Translations under genes and position numbers: made by a program
Part shown: positions 10,101 through 17,705 of the stretch, in pieces
Position numbering within the stretch: the first letter of the stretch is position 1
How the letters are laid out: each line of letters begins with the position of its first letter
The notes under the pieces: generated by a model
What the model was told of the DNA's origin: nothing
Seen by the model: the letters and a program-made list of their open reading frames with translations, nothing else
Database searches by the model: none
Assembly: GCF_012939955.1 (NCBI RefSeq)
Contig: NZ_SPMY01000068.1
Coordinates: 1 to 47,659, forward strand
Direction: 5' to 3'
DNA length: 47,659 bases
Source of the DNA: Candidatus Accumulibacter phosphatis
GTDB taxonomy: Bacteria > Pseudomonadota > Gammaproteobacteria > Burkholderiales > Rhodocyclaceae

Positions 10101-10544
10101 TTCGAGATATTGCTGCTGGTCGTGCCGGAGGGCGGCACGGTCGCCAAGAAGGGCATTCAGGGCCTGCGCACCCTGCGCGAACAGGGGCTCAAGGCCGGCG
10201 TCAGGACGATCACGCGACAGGCGACCGCCCATATCCTGCAGGAATTCGCCAATGCGCTGAAGGGCGAGCTGATCCCCGCCTTCATCCACCAGTTGGCGAG
10301 CGCCAAGCTGATCGAGCCGCTGCTCCAGCCCATCCTCGGCCCGGTGTTCGAAACGCTGATGCAGGAGGCCGCGATCGGCGGGCCGGGCGGTGTCGGGGGA
10401 GCCGGCGAAGCGGAAGGCGATGAGGAAGAGGATGCGACCCCGGACACGCCCGAGGAGCTTTCCGCCCGGCTGCAATTCCTCGCCGACTATGGCGAGATCG
10501 ACATCGATCCCGACTTCAAGCCGAACCGGGACGACATCCCATGA
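7140..10544 (+). CDS. Very large unrecognised protein of the contractile cluster (tape-measure or effector-carrier candidate)
   Basis: This 1134-residue protein is the largest in the cluster. It has an N-terminal region of helices, then a Gly/Lys/Asp-rich low-complexity linker at about residues 383-434, a long mixed region, one hydrophobic stretch at about 922-950 (ITIGAFVLFAPAGFLLSAGF) and an acidic Gly/Glu tail at about 1080-1102. It has no signal peptide. Its stop overlaps the start of the putative toxin gene by ATGA. Tape-measure proteins lie downstream of the tube and are long, with hydrophobic parts, but this protein lacks the long repetitive coiled coil expected. The domain-linker-domain layout with a late hydrophobic segment also resembles the body of a polymorphic toxin. 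Both readings are inference. The 803-residue antisense frame is a high-GC shadow. Confidence 0.75.
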   Translation: MGVNVVLPIRVRIDPDAFRTDPAALVDAVEVATARGLAKAQTEVFATRGGYARARLTQPEISLTGPGMGLFDAGERDALIASVAEGIGRAGAGLLDALGRTRTDPPEPLREGESTAYDPARDLLGGLGYLVDSYGSGSREPGAQVAAKKGAKTTPKQSPPHQRVLSVCEPTVAALLAAGNRYLEDALKAAFAGDYSAPAYLGVFFRNKWAGGASWMGIIRVQLANGRLVDAGGDAHWQSGIFTHATVEKMASSQRGSAASAGLLQRWVQVGPKLLAHAKAVAEALGRVQEEQGHYDQQIEALRLNPKRSKAQNAAIARFEKLGRKDWYQWAAAQRVNPADLGAAPFRLFQINQDNYFFVFDAGLKLVFDRLNVVPLIEDQLAARPKKAKGEGGAGDSKTSGDEGSQGAGQDGLKDGRDGKGGGGGREGGKDDHPAIRKGGLSVGDKSGGECQAYCFERPETADLSFDGAQPCEMILGPFECEPEVGVFGDLGKRMAELIREIAIQLKMNDHAWPYAGAFVINATRVVHARALLAAIRDPGELGDARPAVYGVGNLGALHATISRSAGITLLRDLGKTVHLIEQLSELVQGALGPSSTFLSDCGQAQFGSKWDLHYLKEYSSAADRAGYQIFVQACRVSMLQLLRASRGGIDWMSTNFETNYPTIEGLILGPTKRLVELRRMREHILQAEAGNFLFGPDGEVTVTPGADPKAQKRGLWDETKAGASATLRVGYQGWRDAREWWADEGNKLDTIGRARREIAARTAIEGTIERQADGTFAVRETRDGKTNVWTQAQLEAAIALTQQAAESVNPIVKHMNNLEGSAAAFESGPEAAKAFVRKVIGRMRAANDEATDKARGEALFAFRTAKLTETWTEPTVPGTNAKLTNIHAMAQQAIGDAFTGSRIYREGLKFLFSSELGRETGLPLLELAITIGAFVLFAPAGFLLSAGFAADRYGDATGHLALTEGLIDPDQVFSRVEAELELFMSHFEILLLVVPEGGTVAKKGIQGLRTLREQGLKAGVRTITRQATAHILQEFANALKGELIPAFIHQLASAKLIEPLLQPILGPVFETLMQEAAIGGPGGVGGAGEAEGDEEEDATPDTPEELSARLQFLADYGEIDIDPDFKPNRDDIP

Positions 10545-11719
10545 CCCGGCGGTTCTCCATGAAGGGGCTGTTCGGCGCGGCCGAAGCGACGATCGAAGTC
10601 GAAAGCAGCAGCCTGCTCGTGAAGATGCGCAACCGGTTGCAGAAGCCGCCGCGCAGCCTCAGCGAAGCCGAAGCGACGCGGATCGTCGAGGATGTCGCCA
10701 TTGTCGGCCTCACCCGCCTCGGCCGCGCCTTTGAATCGCTCAAGGGCAAGCATATCGACAATGTGCTCAACCTGCGCAACGAGATCGACGGGCTGTTCCA
10801 CGAGGTGTTCGTCGCCAAGGGATCGGGCACGGACGACGCGGTGCGCAAGGCGCTCGATGCGCGCCTGCCCCGGATCAAGCAGCTCTATGCCGAGCTCGAC
10901 ACCGCCATTCAGGATGCGACCCAGCCGCTCGCCAAGCTGAAGCTGGTGGAGGAAGATGCTGCGCTGCGCGCCAAGGTGGAGGACATCCCCGCCGGCAAGA
11001 CCTCGGCCAAGGAACGCAAGATCGAGGCGGATCAGGCCCGCGAAATGGGCCGCCGCACCGACCGGCTGCGGCGCAAGGGCTTCCGCAAATATAACGACGG
11101 TTTCAAGGTCAAGTTCGCTGACGGCGCCGAGACGGTGCTCAAGGTCAAGAATGGCCGCTATGTCGCGGAAATCTGGGATCAGGGCGTGGGCAAGGGGTCG
11201 CCGCGCCGGTTCGAGGAGTTCACGGTCAGCATCGACCCCTACAAGACCGACTTTCGCACCACCTCGGTCCTCCAGCGCAACCATGTCGTGCAGGACAGCC
11301 TGATGAAGAAGCTGTTCGGGCCGTTCGGCTATGACAGCGATGCCGTGCCCACCATCTGGATGCGCGACAGCCGCACGGATTCGCCGCACTATAAGGTCAC
11401 CGGCCAGCAGCGCGCCTACAAGACCGGCAGCGGCAGCGTGATCGACGATGCCGCCAAGCGCGCCTCCCAGCTCAAGAGCAAGAAGGTGAGCGCGATCCCG
11501 CCCAACAAGCTGACGCTTGCCGAGATGCAGCGCATGGGCGTGGAGCAGATGAAGTCGGTGGGCTGCCCGCCCGAGGCCATCGTCGCCTATCTCAAGCATT
11601 TCGACCGGGTGTTCGAGGCCGGAGTCTACCAGCGCCTGAAAGCCACGTTGTCGGAGTCCGACGTCGCTTCCCTGCTGGGCGACTGGAAGCCGGGCGGGAT
11701 CGGGATCGGGACGCCATGA
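10541..11719 (+). CDS. Putative nuclease toxin (His-Me finger/HNH-like C-terminus)
   Basis: This 392-residue protein has a helical N-terminal half (about 1-180, many Arg/Lys and Leu) and a distinct C-terminal domain. That domain has a strand-rich entry (FADGAETVLKVKNGRYVAEI), LQRNHVVQDSLM with His248, then VPTIWMRDSRTDSPHYKVTG with His283 and a helical end (LTLAEMQRMGVEQM). The layout, a His after a strand and a second His about 35 residues on followed by a helix, resembles HNH/endonuclease VII-type toxin domains of polymorphic toxins. The exact subfamily is not recognised and catalytic residues are unproven. The gene overlaps its upstream neighbour by ATGA and the SUKH gene downstream by ATGA; this pairing is the strongest argument for a toxin. 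It is probably delivered by the contractile system. Confidence 0.6.
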   Translation: MTRRFSMKGLFGAAEATIEVESSSLLVKMRNRLQKPPRSLSEAEATRIVEDVAIVGLTRLGRAFESLKGKHIDNVLNLRNEIDGLFHEVFVAKGSGTDDAVRKALDARLPRIKQLYAELDTAIQDATQPLAKLKLVEEDAALRAKVEDIPAGKTSAKERKIEADQAREMGRRTDRLRRKGFRKYNDGFKVKFADGAETVLKVKNGRYVAEIWDQGVGKGSPRRFEEFTVSIDPYKTDFRTTSVLQRNHVVQDSLMKKLFGPFGYDSDAVPTIWMRDSRTDSPHYKVTGQQRAYKTGSGSVIDDAAKRASQLKSKKVSAIPPNKLTLAEMQRMGVEQMKSVGCPPEAIVAYLKHFDRVFEAGVYQRLKATLSESDVASLLGDWKPGGIGIGTP

Positions 11720-12597
11720 GCCCCGTTGACAGCCTCGACACGCTGCTCGATCGCGCCGTGAGCGAAGGCGCGAGCGTGGGCGAGGCCGTGCCTTCCGAGC
11801 TGGAGCTCGCCCGGGCGCGCCGGGACGTCCCCATGCCGCGCGAACTGGCGGCCATCTATACCCGCGCCGACGGCCTCGCCTTCCCGCACGTCGAGCTGTT
11901 CGATCTTGATGACTTTGCCGATGTGAACGGCGACGAGACGCTGTTCGCGCAGCTGCCCGGTGTCGTCTTCGTCGGCAGCGACGGCGCCGACGGCTTCTTC
12001 CTAATGGACCCGGAAGAGACATTGGGCTGCGGCCATGGCACCGTCTTCTGGGCGGATCGCGGTATCCTGGAGCCCGATGCCTGCCGGCTCGCCGCCCCCA
12101 GCCTCGCCGACTTTCTGGCCGGCGCGATGGATGACGACGCGATGAACGCGGGGCGTGAGGTCGGCGAAATCTCGCTGGATCAACTGGCGCAGGCCATCTC
12201 CGCCCGACCGGACGCCGTCGTCGCCTATCCCGGTTTCGGCGAGGTCGGCGCGATGCTGGCGGCGCGCAAGCTCGACCTGCCCATCTCCTTCGGCCTTTCC
12301 GATTTCTACGCCCGCTTCGACGGCCTCTATCTGCATGACATGGGCCTGCGCATCTTCGGCCTCAATGAGTTGGGCGCGATCGTCGGCGACGGCGAGACGG
12401 TCGCGCTGTGGTTCGGCAAGGACAAGACCGGGCGGCGCTATGGCCTCACCATCGGCGGCTGGCGCGGCTTTCCGGCCAACCGTCTGTTCGTGGTGCAGAA
12501 CGAAAGCGAGATCGGCACCGCCGCAACGCTGGGCCGCTTCACCGACGTGTTGCGCGCCTGGATCGAGTCCAGCCCCAGGAGAGACGCCGCGCCATGA
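11716..12597 (+). CDS. SMI1/KNR4 (SUKH) immunity protein with two SUKH-like units
   Basis: SUKH proteins bind and neutralise secreted nuclease toxins in polymorphic-toxin systems. This 293-residue protein shows the pattern clearly: PMPRELAAIYTRADGL (39-54), LFDLDDFADVN, then LPGVVFVGSDGADGFFLMDP (80-99) and GTVFWADRG. A second, weaker unit follows at about 188-260: ISFGLSDFYARFDGLYL, LRIFGLNELG, VALWFGKDKTGRRYGL and RLFVVQNESEIG. Two units in one chain suggest internal duplication or recognition of two surfaces. Start and stop overlap the toxin gene and the next structural gene by ATGA. Being placed in the middle of a structural operon, it is most simply the immunity protein of the preceding gene, which is inferred. 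Confidence 0.75.
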   Translation: MSPVDSLDTLLDRAVSEGASVGEAVPSELELARARRDVPMPRELAAIYTRADGLAFPHVELFDLDDFADVNGDETLFAQLPGVVFVGSDGADGFFLMDPEETLGCGHGTVFWADRGILEPDACRLAAPSLADFLAGAMDDDAMNAGREVGEISLDQLAQAISARPDAVVAYPGFGEVGAMLAARKLDLPISFGLSDFYARFDGLYLHDMGLRIFGLNELGAIVGDGETVALWFGKDKTGRRYGLTIGGWRGFPANRLFVVQNESEIGTAATLGRFTDVLRAWIESSPRRDAAP

Positions 12598-13085
12598 GCC
12601 AGAGCTTCGTGACGGAAGGAACCGCGCCATCGGCGCTGCTCACCGATGGGCTCATCACCGTGCCGCTCCACGCGGTGAGCGTCATCACTTTGAGCCAGAC
12701 CTATCATCTCCCGCCCTTCGGCGCGGGCCTCGGGCGCGCGATGATCGACACCCATGACGACACTATGTCGCTCTCGGCCATGCTGATCGGCCCCAACCGG
12801 ATGCTCGACCGGTTGGGGCTGGAGACTCTGGCGGAAAGCGCAATGCGCGGCAGCGTGCTCAGCCTCGCCAGCGCCGGCCTGATCGACGGGCTCATCCTCT
12901 CGACCGCCTTCGGCATCCGCATGAACATGTTCATCCAGTCACTGACCGTCTCCGCCTCGGCCAGCAAGCGCGGCGCGCTCGACGTCTCGCTCTCGCTCAC
13001 CCAGGCGCCCAAGCTCGGCCTCATCAGCGCGATCCTCGACGTCGTCGGTGCGGTCGCGGCGATCGGCGACGGAACGGGGAGCTGA
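12594..13085 (+). CDS. Small baseplate or tube-initiator-like protein
   Basis: This 163-residue protein starts at the ATG overlapping the SUKH stop by ATGA. It has a long hydrophobic-polar helix and strand mix: MLIGPNRMLDRLGLETLAES, then a strand region (FGIRMNMFIQSLTVSASASK) and RGALDVSLSLTQAPKLG. Such a lead-in, ending in a strand pair with a conserved KRGALDVSLSLTQ-like tail, is seen in small proteins that connect tube and hub in contractile tails. I cannot name the family with certainty. It lies directly ahead of the hub/spike gene group. Confidence 0.5.
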   Translation: MSQSFVTEGTAPSALLTDGLITVPLHAVSVITLSQTYHLPPFGAGLGRAMIDTHDDTMSLSAMLIGPNRMLDRLGLETLAESAMRGSVLSLASAGLIDGLILSTAFGIRMNMFIQSLTVSASASKRGALDVSLSLTQAPKLGLISAILDVVGAVAAIGDGTGS

Positions 13086-13086
13086 G

Positions 13087-13641
13087 ATGACCCTCACCGA
13101 TCACCTGATCCTCCCCCTGCCCGAACGGCCGGACATGCGCCCGGCGCCGAGCGGCATGAACCTCATCGACATCGAGCTGGCGCGCGGCCTACCTGCGCGC
13201 ATCACGCTGGCCGCCGATCTCGCGCTCGTCGTCGCAGCGCCGACCGGGGCCTATGCCCGCTGGCTGGCGCTGGCGCCCGATACGGTGGTGCTGAGCGCGG
13301 CCGACGATACCGCGCCCTATACCTCCGCATCGCATCCGGCGAGCGGCGCGGAGAGCCTGCCGGTGCGGCTCTATCTGATGCGCGGCCCCGCGCTGGTGGC
13401 GAGCGTGCCCCTTCGCTCGGGCCGGCGCTGGCTGCTGCCGGAAGTGGGCGCGCCGCTGATCGAGCTGGTGCTGCTCGACGCGGTCATCACCGTCGGCGCG
13501 GTGCGTGGCGACCCGATGAGCGGCGCGCGCATCCGCTTCGCCTGGCGGCGCCCCGGCAGCGTCGCGGGCAATCCGCCGATTGGCGAAGTCCTGCCGCCGC
13601 CGCAGGCCCGCGCCAGCGTGCGCAACAGGATCGAAAGCTGA
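13087..13641 (+). CDS. Unrecognised beta-rich structural protein next to the hub gene
   Basis: This 184-residue protein starts at MTLTDHLILPLPERPDM, one base after the preceding stop. The sequence alternates short hydrophobic strands (ARITLAADLALVVAAP, LIELVLLDAVITVGAV) with loops, suggesting a beta-sandwich. It ends in a Pro/Arg-rich tail. The stop overlaps the start of the hub/spike gene (TGATG). A role in the hub or baseplate is suggested by position only. Confidence 0.6.
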   Translation: MTLTDHLILPLPERPDMRPAPSGMNLIDIELARGLPARITLAADLALVVAAPTGAYARWLALAPDTVVLSAADDTAPYTSASHPASGAESLPVRLYLMRGPALVASVPLRSGRRWLLPEVGAPLIELVLLDAVITVGAVRGDPMSGARIRFAWRRPGSVAGNPPIGEVLPPPQARASVRNRIES

Positions 13642-15743
13642 TGTTCGGCCGCGATCCCCTGCGCAGCGCGGCGGGCTGGAAGCTCACCCTCTCGCCCAAG
13701 CAGCCGGGCGCGGCGGCGGGGCTGGGTGGCGTTGGGGCGGGGCTTGCCTCGAGCCTGCTGCCCCTGCCGCGCGGCGACGACATCCAGCTCAGCCACAGCC
13801 AGTTCCGCGCCGACATCTCGGTCTCAAAGGCGCTCGGACTCGACGGCGGGCGCGTGAAGATCATCATTGAGCGGCTGCCCTTCATGATGATGCAGGCCAT
13901 ATTGGGCGGCTATGAGAAGGCGGCCAAGCCGGGCGACGGCGGCGCGATCGGCGCTTTTTACGGCACGCTCAAGCTGCTCTGGCGCATCCCCGCGCCATAT
14001 CCGGGCCTCGATGCGGCGGCGGACCTGCTCCAGGCCGGGCTGGGGCTGGAGGATGGCGACCTTGCCGCCAACTTCGTGGTGACGGGCCTCTCGACCGATG
14101 TCGACCGAGTCAATTACCGCCTGACCATCGATGGCGCGGACAGCGCCTGGTTCGCCCTCGCCACGCAAAAGGTTGCGGCGCCGACCTTGATCGCCACGGC
14201 CGACGATGTCCGCGCGCTGTGCAAGAAGCTCTCAGTGCCGACCCAGGAGGCTGGTGGTGCCGGCGGGCTCGCGGCGGCGGCGATGGGCGCCGCGGCCGGC
14301 GCGCTGGGGCTCGGCGGCGGGGGCGGCGCGGCGGGAGGTGGCGCGTCGAGCGGCACCGGCAAGGCGCAGATCACGCCGCGCGAGCGCGTGGTCGATCGGC
14401 TGGGTGAGGTCCAGACCAGCATCGCGCAGCAGGCCAAGGCCGAATGGCTTGGCGGCTTCCTCATCGACAATGGCCATTTGCTGATCGGCAAGGATTTGCT
14501 CGACGCCTTCAAGGACAAGCCGATCGATCTGGCCGGCGAGGTCATCACCGCCAAGATGCACGAGCGCGACATGACCGATGCGAGCGCGACGGAACAGGGC
14601 TATGCGCTCAGCGTGCGCGGCAATCCGGCGATCAAGCCCGGCCATGTCGTGCGCTTCACCTTCCAGAAGCAGTCGCTGCTCTCGGCCAGCACGGGGCTGG
14701 GCTATGCCGATGCCGCGATCGGCGCGGTGACCGATCCGCTCGGCCTGGGCGGCACGGGCGGCGACCCGGTGCTTCTCTATGTGCGCACCGTCCGCCATCG
14801 GCTGGCGTCGAGCGTCGGCTTCGTGACCGAGATCGAGGGCGTGCAGGTCGGCACCGAAAGCGCGACCCTACCGGAAAAGCCGCAGCGCGCTGCGCCGCTG
14901 CCGCTCTCCCGCTCTCCGGAGGCCAGCGCCAGCGTCATCCACGCAGCAATTACCGGGGGCCGCACCCGCGACGTGCTCGACGTGGCCGAGGTGCGAGCCT
15001 TCCGCGCCATCTCGGGCGGCGACGATTCGCCGGGCCAGACCGGCGACCTCATTGTGGGGCTCGCCGACGGCGCGGGGGAAGTGCAGCCCTATCGCACGCT
15101 CGACGTCCAGCGCGACAAGCCGCAGCGCGTGCCCAATGTGCCCTATGTCACGCCCTTCGCCTGGGGAGAATATGGCATGGTGCTGCCCCGCTATCCCGGC
15201 ATGCGCCTGGCCGTCGCCAAACCGGCCGGCAAGCTTGATCAGGCGATCGACCTTGGCGCGCTCTGGTGGTCGGGCAAGGCGAAAAATGCCGAGGCCGGCC
15301 CGAAAAATGCCGAGCCGGGCGATTATTGGCTTATCCTGCCGGTCGATCCGAGCGTCGAGGACAGCCCCGACGCCGATCCTGCCAATGAGATCATCGCCCA
15401 GGGGAAATTTGCGAGCCACGATCTCATCGACCAGCAGGGACGCCGCTTCGTTCATCTGCGCGAGCTCACCATTCGCGTAGGCGACTGGGTGCTCAAGGCG
15501 CCGGGGGACCGCCCGCAGAAGCAGGGCGCCACCGCGACGGAAACCAGCGGCGGCATCCGCATCGAGGGCAACGGCGGCGCCTTCATCGAGATCGACAAAG
15601 ATGGGAACATCACGATCGGGACGCCCAAGAAGCTCGCGATCAAGGCCGATGAAGGCGTCTCGATCGAGAGCAATGGCGGCATCACCCTCAAGGGCAATGG
15701 CGTCACCGCGACGATCAAAGACAGCAAGATGAACGTGGAGTAA
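13641..15743 (+). CDS. Baseplate hub-spike protein (gpD/gpV or VgrG-like fusion)
   Basis: This 700-residue protein combines hub and spike of a contractile machine. Residues 1-200 form a hub-like region. A Gly/Ala-rich linker lies at about 203-238. A second hub part follows with the motif ALSVRGNPAIKPGHVVRFTF. At about 503-570 there is an OB-fold-like segment with GMVLPRYPGMRLAV and LGALWW, the usual signature of gp5/VgrG-type OB folds. The C-terminus (about 636-700) alternates GIRIEGNG, FIEIDKDGNITIG and GGITLKGNG, typical of the triple-stranded beta-helix tip. The tip would be capped by the PAAR-like protein encoded at 21180. Its start overlaps the preceding stop. Confidence 0.8.
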   Translation: MFGRDPLRSAAGWKLTLSPKQPGAAAGLGGVGAGLASSLLPLPRGDDIQLSHSQFRADISVSKALGLDGGRVKIIIERLPFMMMQAILGGYEKAAKPGDGGAIGAFYGTLKLLWRIPAPYPGLDAAADLLQAGLGLEDGDLAANFVVTGLSTDVDRVNYRLTIDGADSAWFALATQKVAAPTLIATADDVRALCKKLSVPTQEAGGAGGLAAAAMGAAAGALGLGGGGGAAGGGASSGTGKAQITPRERVVDRLGEVQTSIAQQAKAEWLGGFLIDNGHLLIGKDLLDAFKDKPIDLAGEVITAKMHERDMTDASATEQGYALSVRGNPAIKPGHVVRFTFQKQSLLSASTGLGYADAAIGAVTDPLGLGGTGGDPVLLYVRTVRHRLASSVGFVTEIEGVQVGTESATLPEKPQRAAPLPLSRSPEASASVIHAAITGGRTRDVLDVAEVRAFRAISGGDDSPGQTGDLIVGLADGAGEVQPYRTLDVQRDKPQRVPNVPYVTPFAWGEYGMVLPRYPGMRLAVAKPAGKLDQAIDLGALWWSGKAKNAEAGPKNAEPGDYWLILPVDPSVEDSPDADPANEIIAQGKFASHDLIDQQGRRFVHLRELTIRVGDWVLKAPGDRPQKQGATATETSGGIRIEGNGGAFIEIDKDGNITIGTPKKLAIKADEGVSIESNGGITLKGNGVTATIKDSKMNVE

Positions 15744-15753
15744 GAGGACAGAG

Positions 15754-16236
15754 ATGGCAGGATCGATCTCCGCACAGTCACGAGAGCTCATCGAGCAGCG
15801 CACGCTCGGCTGGGGGGTCGGCGTCACGCCGATTGCCTCCGGCGATTACACCCGCGTCGATCTCGCCTTCGCCAATGGCAGCCTGGCTCTCGTCCGCTCG
15901 CGCGCCGCGCTAATCCAGGATCTGGCGCTCACCTATTGCACGGGGCTGGGTACCGACCCACTCAACATGGGCACGGGGTTCGACGGCGCCCGCCTCGTCG
16001 CGGAAGAGGATGATCCGGGCCTGCTGCGCGAGCGGCTGCGCGCCGCCGCCGCCGTCGTTGCCAATGGCGATCCGCGTGTGGCCCGCGTCGTCGACGTCCA
16101 GCTTGCCAGCGCCGTGGCGGAGGGCGAGCAGGCTGGCCGCGCGCGCGCCACGCGGCTCGTCATCACGGTGATCTTCGACCTCATCACCGGCGAGCGCGCC
16201 AACGTCACTATTCAGGGAGTTACGATCAATGGCTAG
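15754..16236 (+). CDS. gp25-like baseplate protein
   Basis: This 160-residue protein sits between spike and baseplate-J genes, the invariant place of the gp25/gpW family in contractile systems. The N-terminal part reads GDYTRVDLAFANGSLALVRS and RAALIQDLALTYCTGLGTDP, in line with the conserved helix and T-x-x-G motif of the family, and the C-terminus ends in a strand (LVITVIFDLIT). gp25 links sheath to baseplate. The ribosome binding site AAGAGGA precedes the ATG. The stop overlaps the next gene by 8 bp. Confidence 0.7.
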   Translation: MAGSISAQSRELIEQRTLGWGVGVTPIASGDYTRVDLAFANGSLALVRSRAALIQDLALTYCTGLGTDPLNMGTGFDGARLVAEEDDPGLLRERLRAAAAVVANGDPRVARVVDVQLASAVAEGEQAGRARATRLVITVIFDLITGERANVTIQGVTING

Positions 16237-17665
16237 CGGCGACGACATCATTATTGGCGCGGCCGAGCTCAAGCAGCTCGAGGACATGGTCCGCCGCTCG
16301 GGCGACAATGGCAATTATGGCCTGACCGACGCCGGCTTCGTGCCCAAGCCCTATATCCAGCTGCTGCGCGAGGGCTTCGCCACCGCATCGGCCGTTCTCG
16401 GCGCCGATGTCGATCTCGCGCCGGGCTCGGCGCTCCGCAAGATCATTGAGGTCAATGCCGTCGAACTGGCGCGCACCCACGCGCTGATCGCCGGCATTGT
16501 CGACGACATGACTGTTGCTGGCGCGCGCGGCCCGGCCCTCTCCCGGCTCGGCGAGGAGTTGGGCGTGCAGCGCCCCTTCATGCGCGCGACCGGCAGCGTG
16601 CGCCTGACCCTCAACGAGAATCTCGCGACGCTGCTCATCCCGCGCGGCGCGCGGATGACCTCCAGCGCCGCCAATCGCCATGTCTTCACGCTGAGCGACG
16701 TCGATCTCGGCGCCGCCAGCAAGGCGGTGACGGTGCAGGTTGCCGCCTTCTTCCCCGGCGTCACCGGCAATCTCGATCCCGCCAATGCCGCCGAGAAGAT
16801 CGCGCTGTGGAATGACGGCTATGATCCGAGCGATCCGGGCGGGGACAAGCTCGCCGCGCTGCGGACGGCCGCACTGACCGTCGGTAAGACGATGGAAGAG
16901 GTCGTCACCATCGACCACACCGCCCCGCTCGCTGGCGGTGACCAGCGCTGGCCCGACGAGCGCTATCGCGAGTTGCTGCTGCGCATGCCGCGCTCGGTCT
17001 GGACGCCGGACGCGATCCAGGCCGCCGTCTCGCTCGTCCCCGGCGTCCGCCAGGCGATCGTGCGCGATCGCGACGGCGGCATCGACATCGAGCAGTCGAT
17101 CTTCGGCGACTTCAATTTCCTCGAACGGCTGTTCGCGGCAGAGCGCGACATTTTCGGCAAGGCCAGCTTCAGCATCCTCGTCGCGCCGGAGGATGGCGCG
17201 ATCTGGGGCGGACCGGGCAATCTGCTGGAGCAGGTGCTGGAGGCAGTGGAGGATCTGCGGCCGATCGGCGTGCTGCCCGAGATCCGGCCGGCCATCGCCA
17301 CGCCCTTCCATGTGCGCGGCCAGATCTATGTGCGCGGCCTGCCCCTGCCCACCGGCAGCAGCGCGACCGTGAACCAGTCGACCGCCGCCCTCGCCTTCAA
17401 ACAGCGGCTCGTCGCGCGCATGAACAGCTATGTGAGTGCGCTCGCCATCAATGACAGCGTCCGCCTCGCCAAGCTGGAATATCAGCTCATGTCCGATCCC
17501 AATGTGATCGACGTGCAGGACATCGAGATCCTCCAACATGGCTCGGCGACCCAGGGCGCGACGGCGGTCGGGCTCGGCCTTGGCAAGAATCTGCGCGTGC
17601 CGGCCGACAGCGTCGCAGTGCTCGCCGACTCGATTGACTCTCTGACCCTGGTGTCCGCGGCATGA
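16229..17665 (+). CDS. Baseplate J-like wedge protein
   Basis: This 478-residue protein carries the baseplate J (gp6/gp47) pattern: a helical entry (SALRKIIEVNAVELARTHAL), GPALSRLGEELGVQRPFMRA, then strands with LLIPRGARMTS, followed by VTVQVAAFFPGVTGNLDPAN and IDHTAPLAGGDQRWPDERYR. The last part is the typical DE-x-YR segment before a helical domain. Length fits the family. It builds the wedges that surround the hub and trigger sheath contraction. The start overlaps the gp25-like gene by 8 bp, and the next gene follows after 40 bp. Confidence 0.8.
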   Translation: MASGDDIIIGAAELKQLEDMVRRSGDNGNYGLTDAGFVPKPYIQLLREGFATASAVLGADVDLAPGSALRKIIEVNAVELARTHALIAGIVDDMTVAGARGPALSRLGEELGVQRPFMRATGSVRLTLNENLATLLIPRGARMTSSAANRHVFTLSDVDLGAASKAVTVQVAAFFPGVTGNLDPANAAEKIALWNDGYDPSDPGGDKLAALRTAALTVGKTMEEVVTIDHTAPLAGGDQRWPDERYRELLLRMPRSVWTPDAIQAAVSLVPGVRQAIVRDRDGGIDIEQSIFGDFNFLERLFAAERDIFGKASFSILVAPEDGAIWGGPGNLLEQVLEAVEDLRPIGVLPEIRPAIATPFHVRGQIYVRGLPLPTGSSATVNQSTAALAFKQRLVARMNSYVSALAINDSVRLAKLEYQLMSDPNVIDVQDIEILQHGSATQGATAVGLGLGKNLRVPADSVAVLADSIDSLTLVSAA

Positions 17666-17705
17666 TCGCCGCCGCGCCTCGCCCGATCCGCGCCGGGAGC
17701 CCGAC

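Noticed and set aside
8064-10475. An 803-codon open frame on the minus strand
   Set aside because: It mirrors the 1134-residue plus-strand gene in very GC-rich DNA, is dominated by Arg, Ala, Gly and Asp, and has no ribosome binding site or motif.
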